A stretch of DNA of 64,000 bases from a virus. Every line of letters begins with the position of its first letter. Positions within the stretch are counted from its first letter, which is position 1. The notes under the pieces are model-generated. The model made no database searches. It was not told where the DNA came from and saw nothing but the letters and a program-made list of their open reading frames with translations. A program made the translations under genes and the position numbers. Location of the stretch: positions 1-64,000 of the IMG/VR virus record IMGVR_UViG_3300025141_012985. One strand, given 5' to 3'. Below, piece by piece: positions 42,504 to 50,190 of this stretch.

Positions 42504-45500
42504 ATGGCGATGAAAACAAAGGTAAGGTTGTCCCAGGTCTCAGGATCTATCCCAACCGACTCCGAATCAGCAGCAGCTTCTACAAGTCTTGCACTTGATA
42601 ATGCTCGTGAGATTCTAAATCACATGGCTTCTTCTATTAAGAGAATCCACGGTGCAGCAACTTGGTCAGCAGCTGCTTCAGGTTCATTCTCAACAAACAT
42701 CTACCCAGCTTCAGATGACGGAGCTGCTCTAGGTTTCACTGATAAGAACTGGTCAGATCTCTATCTTGCTGATGGAGCTGTCATCAATCTTGGAGACGAT
42801 CAGGATGTTACACTAACTCACGTTGTCGACACAGGCGTTCTTCTCAGTTCAACTGATCAGTTTCAGTTTGGTGATTCAGGCACATACATTCACCAGGCAG
42901 CTGATGGCGAGCTTGATATTGTCTCTGACGGCAACATTGATCTTGCTGTTGGTGCAGCCGGTGTTATTGTTCGAGGAACAACTCCAAAAGTAACAATCGG
43001 TGATGCAGGTGCAGAAGACACCTTCCTGGTATTCGACGGAAACTCACAGGACTATCGTATCGGTCTCGATGACGGAACTGATAAGCTTGAGATTGGTGTC
43101 GGAGCTACTCACGGTACAACAACTGCTATAACAGTCGACGCTTCTCAGCAAGTTGTCGTTGTTGCAGCTACCGAGGCAACTAGTGCAACAGATGGTGCAC
43201 TTGTTTCAACAGGTGGTCTTTCTGTTGCTAAGAGTGTGGTTATCGGTGATGATCTTGATCTTCTATCTGATGGCGCAATCATGAATATCGGCTCTACTTC
43301 AAAGTTCACTATTACTGCTGCTGATGCTAACAATGCTGTAGTTGCTTCTGCTAACCATAGACTTGCATTTGGTAATGCCGGTGAGTATATTTACGGTGAC
43401 GGAACTGATATGAAGGTCATATCAAGCGGTGACGTTGATATAACAGCTACTCTGGTTGATGTAACTGGTGCCGGTACATTTAGCGGCATTCTTAAAACTG
43501 ATGATACTACTGAAGCAACTTCAGCAACTGATGGTTCACTTCAAACTGACGGCGGCTTGAGTGTTGCAAAGAGTGCAGTTATTGGTGATGATTTGGATCT
43601 TCTATCTGATGGCGCAATCATGAACATTGGAAGCACATCTAAGTTCACTTTGACAGCTGCAGATGCCAACAACGCCGTAGTTGTTACAGCAAACCACCGT
43701 CTCGCACTTGGTGATGCTGGTGAGTATATTTACGGTGACGGAACCGATATGAAGATTATATCAAGCGGTGATGTTGACGTAACAGCTACATTGTTTGATG
43801 TAACTGGTGGAGGTGCTTTCAGTGGAAACCTTACTGTTGCTGGAAATCTTGATGTTAATGGAACAACGACTACGCTTGACACAGAAAACATGACTGTTCA
43901 AGACTCAATCATTGCTCTCGGTGTTTCAGGGTCTGTTTCAGGGTCTTCCGGATCATTCTCTAACGTTGGTGATAGAGCTATCATCTTCGCAAGAGGGTCA
44001 GCAGTTCACTCGTTTATGCCGGCTCTCAATTACGCAAGTGATAGTGTTTTTGAAATGGCAACGTTCTCTGCTTCTGCTGCGTCAGGTACAATGGGAACCG
44101 CGAAGGCAGGTATAGACGTTAGGGCAGGAAGTGTTCAGCCAATTGCTTCTGACGGAGCAGCACTTGGTTCTACATCACTCAAGTGGTCAGATCTATTCCT
44201 CGCTTCAGGTGCTGTTGTTAACTTTGATAGCGGCAATGCCACACTTACACATGCAGCAGGGCTCTTGACGTCAAACGTTGAGACTAGAGTTGCTAAGCTG
44301 TCTATTGATAGCGCAAACGACTATATCGATGTTGACACTGATCTTAAGATCATTGCCGCTGCAGATGTCGTTATTGATCCTGGTGGTGGAGAGCTAAAGG
44401 TTGACGGTAACGTTATTCCTAACAGTGATTCCGCTGACTCACTCGGTGCTTCTGGTACTGCTTGGTTGAAGCTATGGGTTGATGACATTGATCTAAACGG
44501 TCAGGGCTCAATCAGCATGGGTGGATCAGGTCGTATTGATCTTGATGGAGATGATGATACTTCAATCCGCGCTTCAGCAGACGATGTTATTACGTTTGAA
44601 GCTGGTGGAAGCGATGTAATGTCCATGGATGCTTCATCACTCTATCCTGCGGGAGACGATGGTGCGGCACTCGGATCTGCAAACCAGAACTGGTCTGATC
44701 TCTATCTAGCAGATGCTGCTGTAGTTAACTTGGGTGATGATCAAGATGTTACACTGACGCATGTTCATGACCAGGGTCTTCTTCTTGGGGGAACTGCTAC
44801 TACTAGAGCACTAATGTTCGGAGACAGTGGTACCTACATCCATCAGCCAGCTGATGGTGAGCTTGATATTATCTCTGATGGTAATATTGATCTTAGTGTC
44901 GGTGCAGCTGGTGTTATTGTTCGAGGAACTGCACCTAAGGTAACCATCGGTGATGCTGGTGAGGAAGATACCATGCTGGTCTTTGACGGACACGCTCAAG
45001 ACTTCCGTATCGGTCTAGATGACGGAACAGACGTCCTAGAGATGGGTGTTGGATCTGCTCATGGTACCACAACTTCTCTGAAGCTTGATGCATCTTTGAA
45101 CGTTGATGTTGCTGGTCATAACGGAACTCTCGGGCTTAAGCTTGGTGGAACTACTGTTACTTCAACTGCTGCAGAGATCAATCTTCTAGATGGGGGAACT
45201 TCAGTCGGTGCTGGAATCACACTTGTCGATGGCGATGGTATCTTTGTCAATGATGGTGGAGCATCCAAGCTTCAGCCAGTATCAGATCTTGCCTCATATA
45301 TCATTGGAAAGAGACAGAAGTCAATTGTTTCTGGATCTGCTGTTAACGCTGATACAAACGTTGCAACCGGTCTTGACGACTGGTCCGACGCAAATGTCAA
45401 TGCCAAGGAGGTTTACGTCAACGGTCAGCTTATGACACCAGGAAATGACTCTGCCTCTAATGGTGACTGGTACCCTGGGAGCGCCGATAACGTTAAGTTT

Positions 45501-45551
45501 GAATTCGCTATTCAATCTGACGACATCATTCAGTTTGTTGTCTGGTACTAA
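42504..45551 (+). CDS. large modular repeat fiber-like protein
   Basis: ATG 42504 has AAGGA at 42491-42495, so it is preferred over the upstream TTG at 42456; the product is 1015 residues. The start MAMKTKVRLSQVSGSIPT and helix LALDNAREILNHMASSIKRI are followed by repeated beta modules. Module A (ATSATDG, VAKS-VIGDDLDLLSDGAIMN) occurs twice. Module B (DDGAALG, NWSDLYLADGAVINLGDDQD) occurs twice in full and once in part. The C-terminus (EVYVNGQLMTPG, then IIQFVVWY) is a typical fiber end cap. Codon use looks richer in G and C than neighbouring genes. Likely a trimeric, repeat-built fiber or whisker. A strong terminator follows. Confidence 0.72.
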   Translation: MAMKTKVRLSQVSGSIPTDSESAAASTSLALDNAREILNHMASSIKRIHGAATWSAAASGSFSTNIYPASDDGAALGFTDKNWSDLYLADGAVINLGDDQDVTLTHVVDTGVLLSSTDQFQFGDSGTYIHQAADGELDIVSDGNIDLAVGAAGVIVRGTTPKVTIGDAGAEDTFLVFDGNSQDYRIGLDDGTDKLEIGVGATHGTTTAITVDASQQVVVVAATEATSATDGALVSTGGLSVAKSVVIGDDLDLLSDGAIMNIGSTSKFTITAADANNAVVASANHRLAFGNAGEYIYGDGTDMKVISSGDVDITATLVDVTGAGTFSGILKTDDTTEATSATDGSLQTDGGLSVAKSAVIGDDLDLLSDGAIMNIGSTSKFTLTAADANNAVVVTANHRLALGDAGEYIYGDGTDMKIISSGDVDVTATLFDVTGGGAFSGNLTVAGNLDVNGTTTTLDTENMTVQDSIIALGVSGSVSGSSGSFSNVGDRAIIFARGSAVHSFMPALNYASDSVFEMATFSASAASGTMGTAKAGIDVRAGSVQPIASDGAALGSTSLKWSDLFLASGAVVNFDSGNATLTHAAGLLTSNVETRVAKLSIDSANDYIDVDTDLKIIAAADVVIDPGGGELKVDGNVIPNSDSADSLGASGTAWLKLWVDDIDLNGQGSISMGGSGRIDLDGDDDTSIRASADDVITFEAGGSDVMSMDASSLYPAGDDGAALGSANQNWSDLYLADAAVVNLGDDQDVTLTHVHDQGLLLGGTATTRALMFGDSGTYIHQPADGELDIISDGNIDLSVGAAGVIVRGTAPKVTIGDAGEEDTMLVFDGHAQDFRIGLDDGTDVLEMGVGSAHGTTTSLKLDASLNVDVAGHNGTLGLKLGGTTVTSTAAEINLLDGGTSVGAGITLVDGDGIFVNDGGASKLQPVSDLASYIIGKRQKSIVSGSAVNADTNVATGLDDWSDANVNAKEVYVNGQLMTPGNDSASNGDWYPGSADNVKFEFAIQSDDIIQFVVWY
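42700..43110 (+). repeat. fiber repeat module B, copy 1
   Basis: This unit encodes DDGAALGFTDKNWSDLYLAD through GVGATHGTTT. It matches 44641-45080, with partial similarity at 44140-44210 (DGAALGSTSLKWSDLFLASG). Confidence 0.7.
43171..43490 (+). repeat. fiber repeat module A, copy 1
   Basis: This ~320-base unit encodes ATSATDGALVSTGGLSVAKS and onward to DVTGAGTFSG. It is closely similar at DNA level to copy 2 at 43511-43823. Confidence 0.75.
43511..43823 (+). repeat. fiber repeat module A, copy 2
   Basis: Second copy, encoding ATSATDGSLQTDGGLSVAKS through DVTGGGAFSG. Segments such as GGTGATGAT-TGGATCT and TATCTGATGGCGCAATCATG are nearly identical to copy 1, so the duplication is recent or kept alike by recombination. 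Confidence 0.75.
44641..45080 (+). repeat. fiber repeat module B, copy 2
   Basis: This unit encodes DDGAALGSANQNWSDLYLAD through GVGSAHGTTTS, closely parallel to copy 1 in protein and DNA. Confidence 0.7.
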
Positions 45552-45577
45552 TTTAAGCTTTAGATAAAAATACTTTT

Positions 45578-45609
45578 TGGGGGACCTCATTTGGGGTCCC
45601 CCATTTTTA
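45578..45609 (+). terminator. strong intrinsic terminator after fiber genes
   Basis: TGGGGGACC (45578-45586) pairs perfectly with GGTCCCCCA (45595-45603) and is followed directly by TTTTTA. It ends the fiber transcription unit 26 bases after the stop codon. Confidence 0.88.
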
Positions 45610-45687
45610 TGCTTTCTAGGATATAAACGAATGACAAAGTAGTCAGTATTATATTACTTACATTCCAGAAAATTATTGAGGTGTGAT

Positions 45688-46140
45688 GTGGAGTTTGAAA
45701 ACAGGTATCTTGAGAGATTGATTAATGATCTTAGTAGTGCTAGAGATGATAAAAAAGGCTCAGTGGCTGGAAGGGATTCCATTTTTGGTCTAGAAATAGC
45801 TTTTGAAAAGATTAAGGAAAAATGTGTTGAAGAAGTCATAAGAGTTAAAGAGACAAATGAAGAGTTGGCAAAATATGTTGAAATATTTTCAAATTCAATA
45901 CTAACAACGATGATAGATCTAAAGACTAGTGAAGGCGGGCTTGTTGAAAGGGTCGAAAATCAGGTTGAGATTCTTGATGAGATGATTTCAGATGCAGCAG
46001 CCAAAAGAGAGGCCCTCCTTCTTGAGATAAAGAGTGAAATGGAAAAGGCTAAGGAGGAAAATATTTCTCCAACAGCTAGAATGGCCAGGGCTGCTCTTCC
46101 ACAAAAGAGCTCAAAAAAAAAGAAAAGTCAAGAAAAATAA
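45688..46140 (+). CDS. coiled-coil hypothetical protein
   Basis: The frame opens at TTG 45676, but GTG 45688 has GAGG (45678-45681) at six-base spacing and is chosen, giving 150 residues. The protein is almost wholly helical, with heptad-like repeats (FEKIKEKCVEEVIRVKETNE, VENQVEILDEMISDAAAKRE) and a lysine-rich end (PQKSSKKKKSQEK). No catalytic motif. It could be a structural, scaffolding or chaperone coiled coil; function unknown. It follows a strong terminator, so a promoter is expected in the A+T-rich gap 45610-45687. Confidence 0.65.
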   Translation: MEFENRYLERLINDLSSARDDKKGSVAGRDSIFGLEIAFEKIKEKCVEEVIRVKETNEELAKYVEIFSNSILTTMIDLKTSEGGLVERVENQVEILDEMISDAAAKREALLLEIKSEMEKAKEENISPTARMARAALPQKSSKKKKSQEK

Positions 46141-46256
46141 GAAAGATAGGTGAGAAACCTGAAAGACTGAAGACAATAAGAAACTTTCAAAATAAAAATA
46201 TTGAAATAGACGCTCAATAGAGAGCTATTTATCTTTAAAGGTGGTAAATTTAAAAA

Positions 46257-46688
46257 ATGCCCATTACACTAGTTAAAAGCGTCAATTTTGGATCTGGCCT
46301 GACAGGTCTCACAACTGTGGGATATAGGCTATTCAGTTCGACGGGTGCCTTAAGTGGGTCAAGAGTGACCAGCGGTGTAGGAGAAATCCTTGGAGGAACA
46401 GGTATTTACAGTGCCAGCGTTTATTTTTCTTCAGACTTCAAGGGGTCAATTTTATGGGACACAGGGGGATCTTCTCCTGCATATGCAACTGAGGATTACA
46501 ATCCCCAACCTGAGCAGATAGACTTTATTAAGAATATTGAGGGAGGAAAGTGGAAATTAAACAAGACTACAAAAATCATGACCTTCTATGCAGATGACAA
46601 TCAAACAGTAGTTGCCAAATTTGGAATGTCAGGAAGCGACGGATCACCTTCTGTTGAGAATGTCTTTGAAAGAAATAGACTGGACTAG
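46257..46688 (+). CDS. small beta-rich structural protein
   Basis: This 143-residue protein starts ITLVKSVNFGSGLTGLTTVG with Gly/Ser/Thr-rich strands (GGTGIYSASVYFSSDF). It ends with a short helix and a GGKWKLNKTTKIMTFYADDN segment of the kind seen in phage virion proteins. AAAGGTGG precedes the ATG at a long spacing (12 bases). A CTATTTATCT element at 46225-46234 may be a promoter. It shares its cluster with two further small proteins that start within a few bases of each other. Confidence 0.6.
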   Translation: MPITLVKSVNFGSGLTGLTTVGYRLFSSTGALSGSRVTSGVGEILGGTGIYSASVYFSSDFKGSILWDTGGSSPAYATEDYNPQPEQIDFIKNIEGGKWKLNKTTKIMTFYADDNQTVVAKFGMSGSDGSPSVENVFERNRLD

Positions 46689-46693
46689 ATTAA

Positions 46694-47050
46694 ATGTCTA
46701 TTCTCACCCGTGGTTTCGGTGAAGGCGGAGGCTTAATAACTAGGGGTCATGGTGTAATCATCCAGGCTGTTGAAGTTCTTACTGCTTATACTTCACAAGT
46801 AGCAAGAAAATATTCTGATGATATTTTTAAATTAACTGATGAAGTAATTGACCTATACAAGATCACTGTATCACTAATTTCAATCAATGGAGAATATTTA
46901 CCCTTTCCAGAGTCAAAAATAGCTCAAGGATCAATAAATAGAAGTAAAGACATTGCCGTTTCAGTTAATAACTTTGCTGTTTCTAATGTCTATAAGCCTG
47001 CCTATAAGATAGTTATAGATGTGCTAGGCGTTAAGAAAGGGATTAAATAG
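46694..47050 (+). CDS. small structural-type protein
   Basis: This 118-residue protein starts MSILTRGFGEGGGLITRGHG, a glycine-rich opening seen in small proteins of phage virion clusters. The rest is a mixed helix-strand domain (SDDIFKLTDEVIDLYKITVS) ending in a basic tail. It begins five bases after the previous stop and is followed two bases later by the next gene. Function not recognised. Confidence 0.55.
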   Translation: MSILTRGFGEGGGLITRGHGVIIQAVEVLTAYTSQVARKYSDDIFKLTDEVIDLYKITVSLISINGEYLPFPESKIAQGSINRSKDIAVSVNNFAVSNVYKPAYKIVIDVLGVKKGIK

Positions 47051-47052
47051 AC

Positions 47053-47616
47053 ATGAGTACTATAGATCTTACATTAGATAATAATAATGAGCTTACTTTC
47101 CAGGTAAATATTGAAGGAAGCTCTCCTGCAAAGCCCTCTTGCAGATTTTTAATAGAGGGTGAGGAAATGTCATTTGCCTTTCCCGGAGAGATGGCAAATG
47201 ATGGAATAGTTCATGTTAACATTCCACCTCTAGAAAAGGTTTTAAATGAGGGATCCTATAATTCCGGATTAGAAGTTATTGTTGACGATCGTGTATTTGT
47301 TCCGCTAACACTGACAGCAAATTTTGAAAAATCTGTTAAGGTTACTGCTGAAGCTGTCAATAGAAGGAGGAGACCCTCTACGTCTGCAACAGCACAGCTA
47401 ATAGGGACATCTGTAAAAAATAGGGGATCACGAGGTCAAACACTAATAGGTGAATCACTAAGTACACCTTCAGTAAAAGTTGTCAATAAAGAATCTAAAA
47501 ACAGACAAAGAATAAAAGATCAACCCAGAGATACTAATAAAGAAACTAATATGAATAATCTATCTGAAAATCAGATAAGGAATTTAATTAGAAACATGAT
47601 AGACAGCAAGCAATAA
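47053..47616 (+). CDS. hypothetical protein with beta domain and basic tail
   Basis: This is a 187-residue protein. Residues 1-110 form a compact strand-rich domain (TIDLTLDNNNELTFQVNIEG, CRFLIEGEEMSFAFPGE, LEVIVDDRVFVPLTLTANF). Residues ~120-187 are basic and polar, ending in a predicted helix (SENQIRNLIRNMIDSK). A rigid domain plus disordered tail is reminiscent of scaffold or core proteins, but the family is not recognised. Confidence 0.55.
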   Translation: MSTIDLTLDNNNELTFQVNIEGSSPAKPSCRFLIEGEEMSFAFPGEMANDGIVHVNIPPLEKVLNEGSYNSGLEVIVDDRVFVPLTLTANFEKSVKVTAEAVNRRRRPSTSATAQLIGTSVKNRGSRGQTLIGESLSTPSVKVVNKESKNRQRIKDQPRDTNKETNMNNLSENQIRNLIRNMIDSKQ

Positions 47617-47632
47617 AACAAAGGAGTGAAAC

Positions 47633-47872
47633 ATGATGGATTTTATTTTTATATCTTACACATTACTTGGTATTTTATATTTTATACTTTTTATTAGAAA
47701 TCTCTGTGACTGTAATAGCATTCTTGAGTCATCTAAATCTAGAGAAATGAAGAATTTAGCAAAAAGTGAAATAACCAGAACAAGAAACGATATTGTACTA
47801 TGTCTCGTATGGCCGTATTTACTATATAGAGATATCTCTCTTGCAAGAAGGGCATTGCAATCTTTAAAATAA
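47633..47872 (+). CDS. small membrane protein 1
   Basis: AAGGAG (47621-47626) supports ATG 47633. The 79-residue protein has an N-terminal membrane helix (FIFISYTLLGILYFILFI, residues ~4-21), a charged cytoplasmic loop and a second weaker hydrophobic stretch (IVLCLVWPYLLY). It lies directly upstream of a J-domain-like protein that is flanked on the other side by another small membrane protein. A holin or inner membrane anchor is possible; no motif distinguishes these. Confidence 0.6.
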   Translation: MMDFIFISYTLLGILYFILFIRNLCDCNSILESSKSREMKNLAKSEITRTRNDIVLCLVWPYLLYRDISLARRALQSLK

Positions 47873-47876
47873 TAAG

Positions 47877-48593
47877 ATGCAAAAAATAAAAAAGCTGTTA
47901 TTTAAAATGAGATATCTTGAAGAACATCTTGATGAATGTCAGTCTATTTTTGAAAATGCTAAAATAGAGTTTAATAATGCAATTAGGCAATTGCACTACA
48001 ATTTAAATGTATTTGATAGTGCACTTGATCCCAGCCCTAGCACCAAAGAGACAGATAGCTCTAAAAATGTAGATGTTGAAGCTGATATATGTCAAAAAGA
48101 AAAATCTAAACACCCAAAATGGGCAAAGAAAATCTTTAGGGACATAGTAAAGGAGACACATCCTGACCACTTTCCAAAAGGTCTAAGGGACTCTAGAAAG
48201 AAAAACTTGACAGAAATTTATGAGAAAACAATTAAGTCCTATAGTGAGAAATCATATGCAGAATTAATTGAATCTGCTTTTCGGCTAGGGATCGATGTAG
48301 ATTGTGAAGCCAGGAATCAGACAGCTACAATAAAGAAAAAGATCGACTTTATTCAAAATGAAATCGCTACCATTAAAAAAAGCCTATATTGGCAGTGGGC
48401 ACACTCTAATGATGACATGAAACAGTCAATTCTAAAAAAGCTTGTTGATGTTCGAGGATGGACATCAACAGATTCTGGAAGAAAGAAGTCTAGAAAAGGT
48501 TCAGGAAATCATCCTGGAAAGTCAATATCTTGGGCCAGAAAGAAATTTAAAAACGTGTCAGACATACCTAGTGATGATGAATGTGAAGAGTAG
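47877..48593 (+). CDS. J-domain-like protein
   Basis: This 238-residue protein has a coiled N-terminus (~1-45), a polar linker, and then KWAKKIFRDIVKETHPDHF (residues ~81-99), the helix II plus HPD motif that J proteins use to stimulate Hsp70 ATPase. Following helices (NLTEIYEKTIKSYSEKSYAE) fit helices III-IV. The usual helix I (YYxxLG) is not evident. The C-terminus is helical then very basic (SGRKKSRKGSGNHPGK). It starts four bases after membrane protein 1 and ends two bases before membrane protein 2, so the three are translated together. A separate complete DnaJ lies at 53.3 kb. Confidence 0.65.
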   Translation: MQKIKKLLFKMRYLEEHLDECQSIFENAKIEFNNAIRQLHYNLNVFDSALDPSPSTKETDSSKNVDVEADICQKEKSKHPKWAKKIFRDIVKETHPDHFPKGLRDSRKKNLTEIYEKTIKSYSEKSYAELIESAFRLGIDVDCEARNQTATIKKKIDFIQNEIATIKKSLYWQWAHSNDDMKQSILKKLVDVRGWTSTDSGRKKSRKGSGNHPGKSISWARKKFKNVSDIPSDDECEE

Positions 48594-48595
48594 AA

Positions 48596-48835
48596 ATGAA
48601 AGACATTGAATCTATTATTATCATAATCGTGTTTATGATATCACTATCTTTTGTCTTAAACTTTATTGGAAGCACACTTATTGACATTATGCACTCTATT
48701 TTTCACAAGCAAGGTCAAAGAAAGCATCGATTGAACAATATCAAAAATCCTCAGTATGATATTTCTGAGGATGATAATGACCTGGATACCTCCGAAATCC
48801 CCGTACAATCTAATTCAAGAGCATCTTTGGAATGA
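48596..48835 (+). CDS. small membrane protein 2
   Basis: This 79-residue protein has one strong N-terminal membrane helix (IIIIIVFMISLSFVLNFIG, residues ~6-25), then a basic segment (HKQGQRKHRLNN) and an acidic tail. The last 59 bases overlap the following glycosylase gene in another frame. It could be a holin-like or anchor protein linked with the J-domain-like neighbour. Confidence 0.55.
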   Translation: MKDIESIIIIIVFMISLSFVLNFIGSTLIDIMHSIFHKQGQRKHRLNNIKNPQYDISEDDNDLDTSEIPVQSNSRASLE

Positions 48836-49202
48836 TCCATGGAAAATATTTGTAGCTTGCATTTTTTGCAATCTTACAAAAAGGGTTGAATCTGAGCCCT
48901 ATATGTGGAAATTTTTTAAGCTATATCCGACACCAGAAAAAGCATCTAAGGCAAATCCTGATAAACTACAAAAGATGATTCAGCCGCTAGGATTGTCTAA
49001 GAGACGTTCTAGGGCACTTATCAAAATGTCCAATGATTACCTAATGAAAGACTGGAGAGATAAGCCAGAATCTCTCTACGGAATAGGGAAGTATGCCTCA
49101 GATGCGTATAGAATATTCTGCATGGGTGACTGGAGAAATGTTGATCCAAAAGACGGTGCTCTTGTCAGCTATCATGATTTTTTAAAATCTACCGTTCCTT
49201 AG
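48777..49202 (+). CDS. MBD4-like HhH-GPD DNA glycosylase
   Basis: ATG 48777 has TGAGG (48766-48770) at six-base spacing and is preferred over ATG 48756, giving 141 residues. The whole protein parallels the catalytic domain of vertebrate MBD4. NLIQEHLWNDPWKIFVACIF corresponds to its FxLIQELLFHDPWRLLIATIF segment, MWKFFKLYPTPEKASKAN to WKFLEKYPSAEVA, and LYGIGKYASDAYRIFC is the helix-hairpin-helix with GIGKY. VDPKDGALVSYHDFL carries the catalytic Asp (residue 126). MBD4 removes T or U from G mismatches. There is no methyl-CpG-binding domain. It overlaps the upstream membrane protein gene and, by 14 bases, the convergent phosphoesterase. Confidence 0.82.
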   Translation: MTWIPPKSPYNLIQEHLWNDPWKIFVACIFCNLTKRVESEPYMWKFFKLYPTPEKASKANPDKLQKMIQPLGLSKRRSRALIKMSNDYLMKDWRDKPESLYGIGKYASDAYRIFCMGDWRNVDPKDGALVSYHDFLKSTVP

Positions 49203-49857
49203 GTTCAAACTTTCTCAACCTTGAAACACCGTCGTCTATTGTAACATACGTCTGGTGTGTAACCCAGTCACCAGCATTGATGTATGTTTTGATGTTTTGA
49301 TCTTCATCAATCCATATGACTGCTTCTGGTATATGTGTATGTCCCATTATAAAGACGTCAATGTCTGGGTGATGCCTGAGAATGTGAATTATACTTCTTA
49401 GCTTGTGCTTTTTAATTTGAATTTCTGTCCACCATGTAGTAAAGTCAAAATTAAAAGTAAATTCAAGAATATTTTGAATAACAGACAAGATCTTAATGAA
49501 CATTCTATTCGCGAAGACTCCCCTATCGTACATGTCACCGTGCTCTATTCTAAATCTCCGCTTTCCTTCTTGAAATTCATACTTTTTGACAAACTTAATA
49601 TTAAAAAACTTTTTACCGACGACACCGACAAGACTTTCGTCATGATTTCCTACAACATATATGATTTCTTTATTTCTGTTAATTGAGCTTAATATTTCCA
49701 TACATTTTTCAGTAAACGTTGGTATCTTAATAAAGTCTATAATATCTCCAGCTAAGATGAGCTGATCAAAATTTTCATTCTCTAGAAACTCTAAAAGCTC
49801 TTCTGATTTATAGAACCTGCTGCCGATGTGTGTATCAGAAATGATAACTCTTTTCAT
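49189..49857 (-). CDS. calcineurin-like metallophosphoesterase (LpxH-like)
   Basis: This 222-residue protein is the only convincing minus-strand gene in the window. The metal-site motifs are complete and in order: IISDTHIGS, LAGDIIDF, VVGNHDES, RIEHGDMYD and FIMGHTHIPE. The arrangement and WWTEIQ-type insertion resemble UDP-2,3-diacylglucosamine hydrolases and related phosphoesterases. Substrate could be a lipid A precursor, a nucleotide or DNA; this is not decidable. AAAGG lies eight bases upstream of the ATG on the minus strand. Its 3' end overlaps the glycosylase gene end to end. A divergent intergenic region (49858-49957) probably holds its promoter. Confidence 0.82.
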   Translation of the reverse strand: MKRVIISDTHIGSRFYKSEELLEFLENENFDQLILAGDIIDFIKIPTFTEKCMEILSSINRNKEIIYVVGNHDESLVGVVGKKFFNIKFVKKYEFQEGKRRFRIEHGDMYDRGVFANRMFIKILSVIQNILEFTFNFDFTTWWTEIQIKKHKLRSIIHILRHHPDIDVFIMGHTHIPEAVIWIDEDQNIKTYINAGDWVTHQTYVTIDDGVSRLRKFEPKER

Positions 49858-49957
49858 TGAACAAGCCTTTGATATAAATTATACTATTAATTATGGCTGG
49901 TGGATACAGTCAATGATTTTTAGTTTATAATCAAATTGAACATTAAGGAGAATAAAA
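49858..49957. promoter_or_regulatory. divergent promoter region
   Basis: This is the only divergent gap in the window. On the + strand TATAAT lies at 49926-49931, 26 bases before the next ATG, with a strong AAGGAG between. On the minus strand TATAAT lies at 49878-49883 before the phosphoesterase. The -35 regions are weak for both. TGATATAAATTATA (49870-49883) overlaps the minus-strand -10 and shares the TGATAT word with other upstream regions. Confidence 0.45.
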
Positions 49958-50182
49958 ATGAACTATAGCCTTTCAAATGAAGTTATTGCACATCTTGCCA
50001 AAGTTTTGCAAATGGCAATCTTAAGCGGGACTGATGTTATCGACCATCTAAGAATGATTAATGTTACACCGTCTGAAGAGACTGATGGGGAGCTAGTTCT
50101 TACTAGTGAGTATCGTGAAATATCAGATAGTCAAGTTCAAAAAATGCTTGAAAATGTAAGTGCATTGTCAATTGAAGACTGA
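49958..50182 (+). CDS. small conserved phage protein of unknown function
   Basis: This 74-residue protein begins with a helical pattern, LSNEVIAHLAKVLQMAILSG then TDVIDHLRMINV, a style common in small proteins beside nucleotide genes in large phages, followed by a short strand (GELVLTSEY) and a helix. AAGGAG precedes the ATG. It leads the dUTPase-like and MazG-HAD genes. No function can be assigned. Confidence 0.6.
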   Translation: MNYSLSNEVIAHLAKVLQMAILSGTDVIDHLRMINVTPSEETDGELVLTSEYREISDSQVQKMLENVSALSIED

Positions 50183-50190
50183 AATTTAAG

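Noticed and set aside
49405-49686. 93-codon + strand open frame
   Set aside because: It is inside the metallophosphoesterase gene on the minus strand, whose metal motifs are complete.
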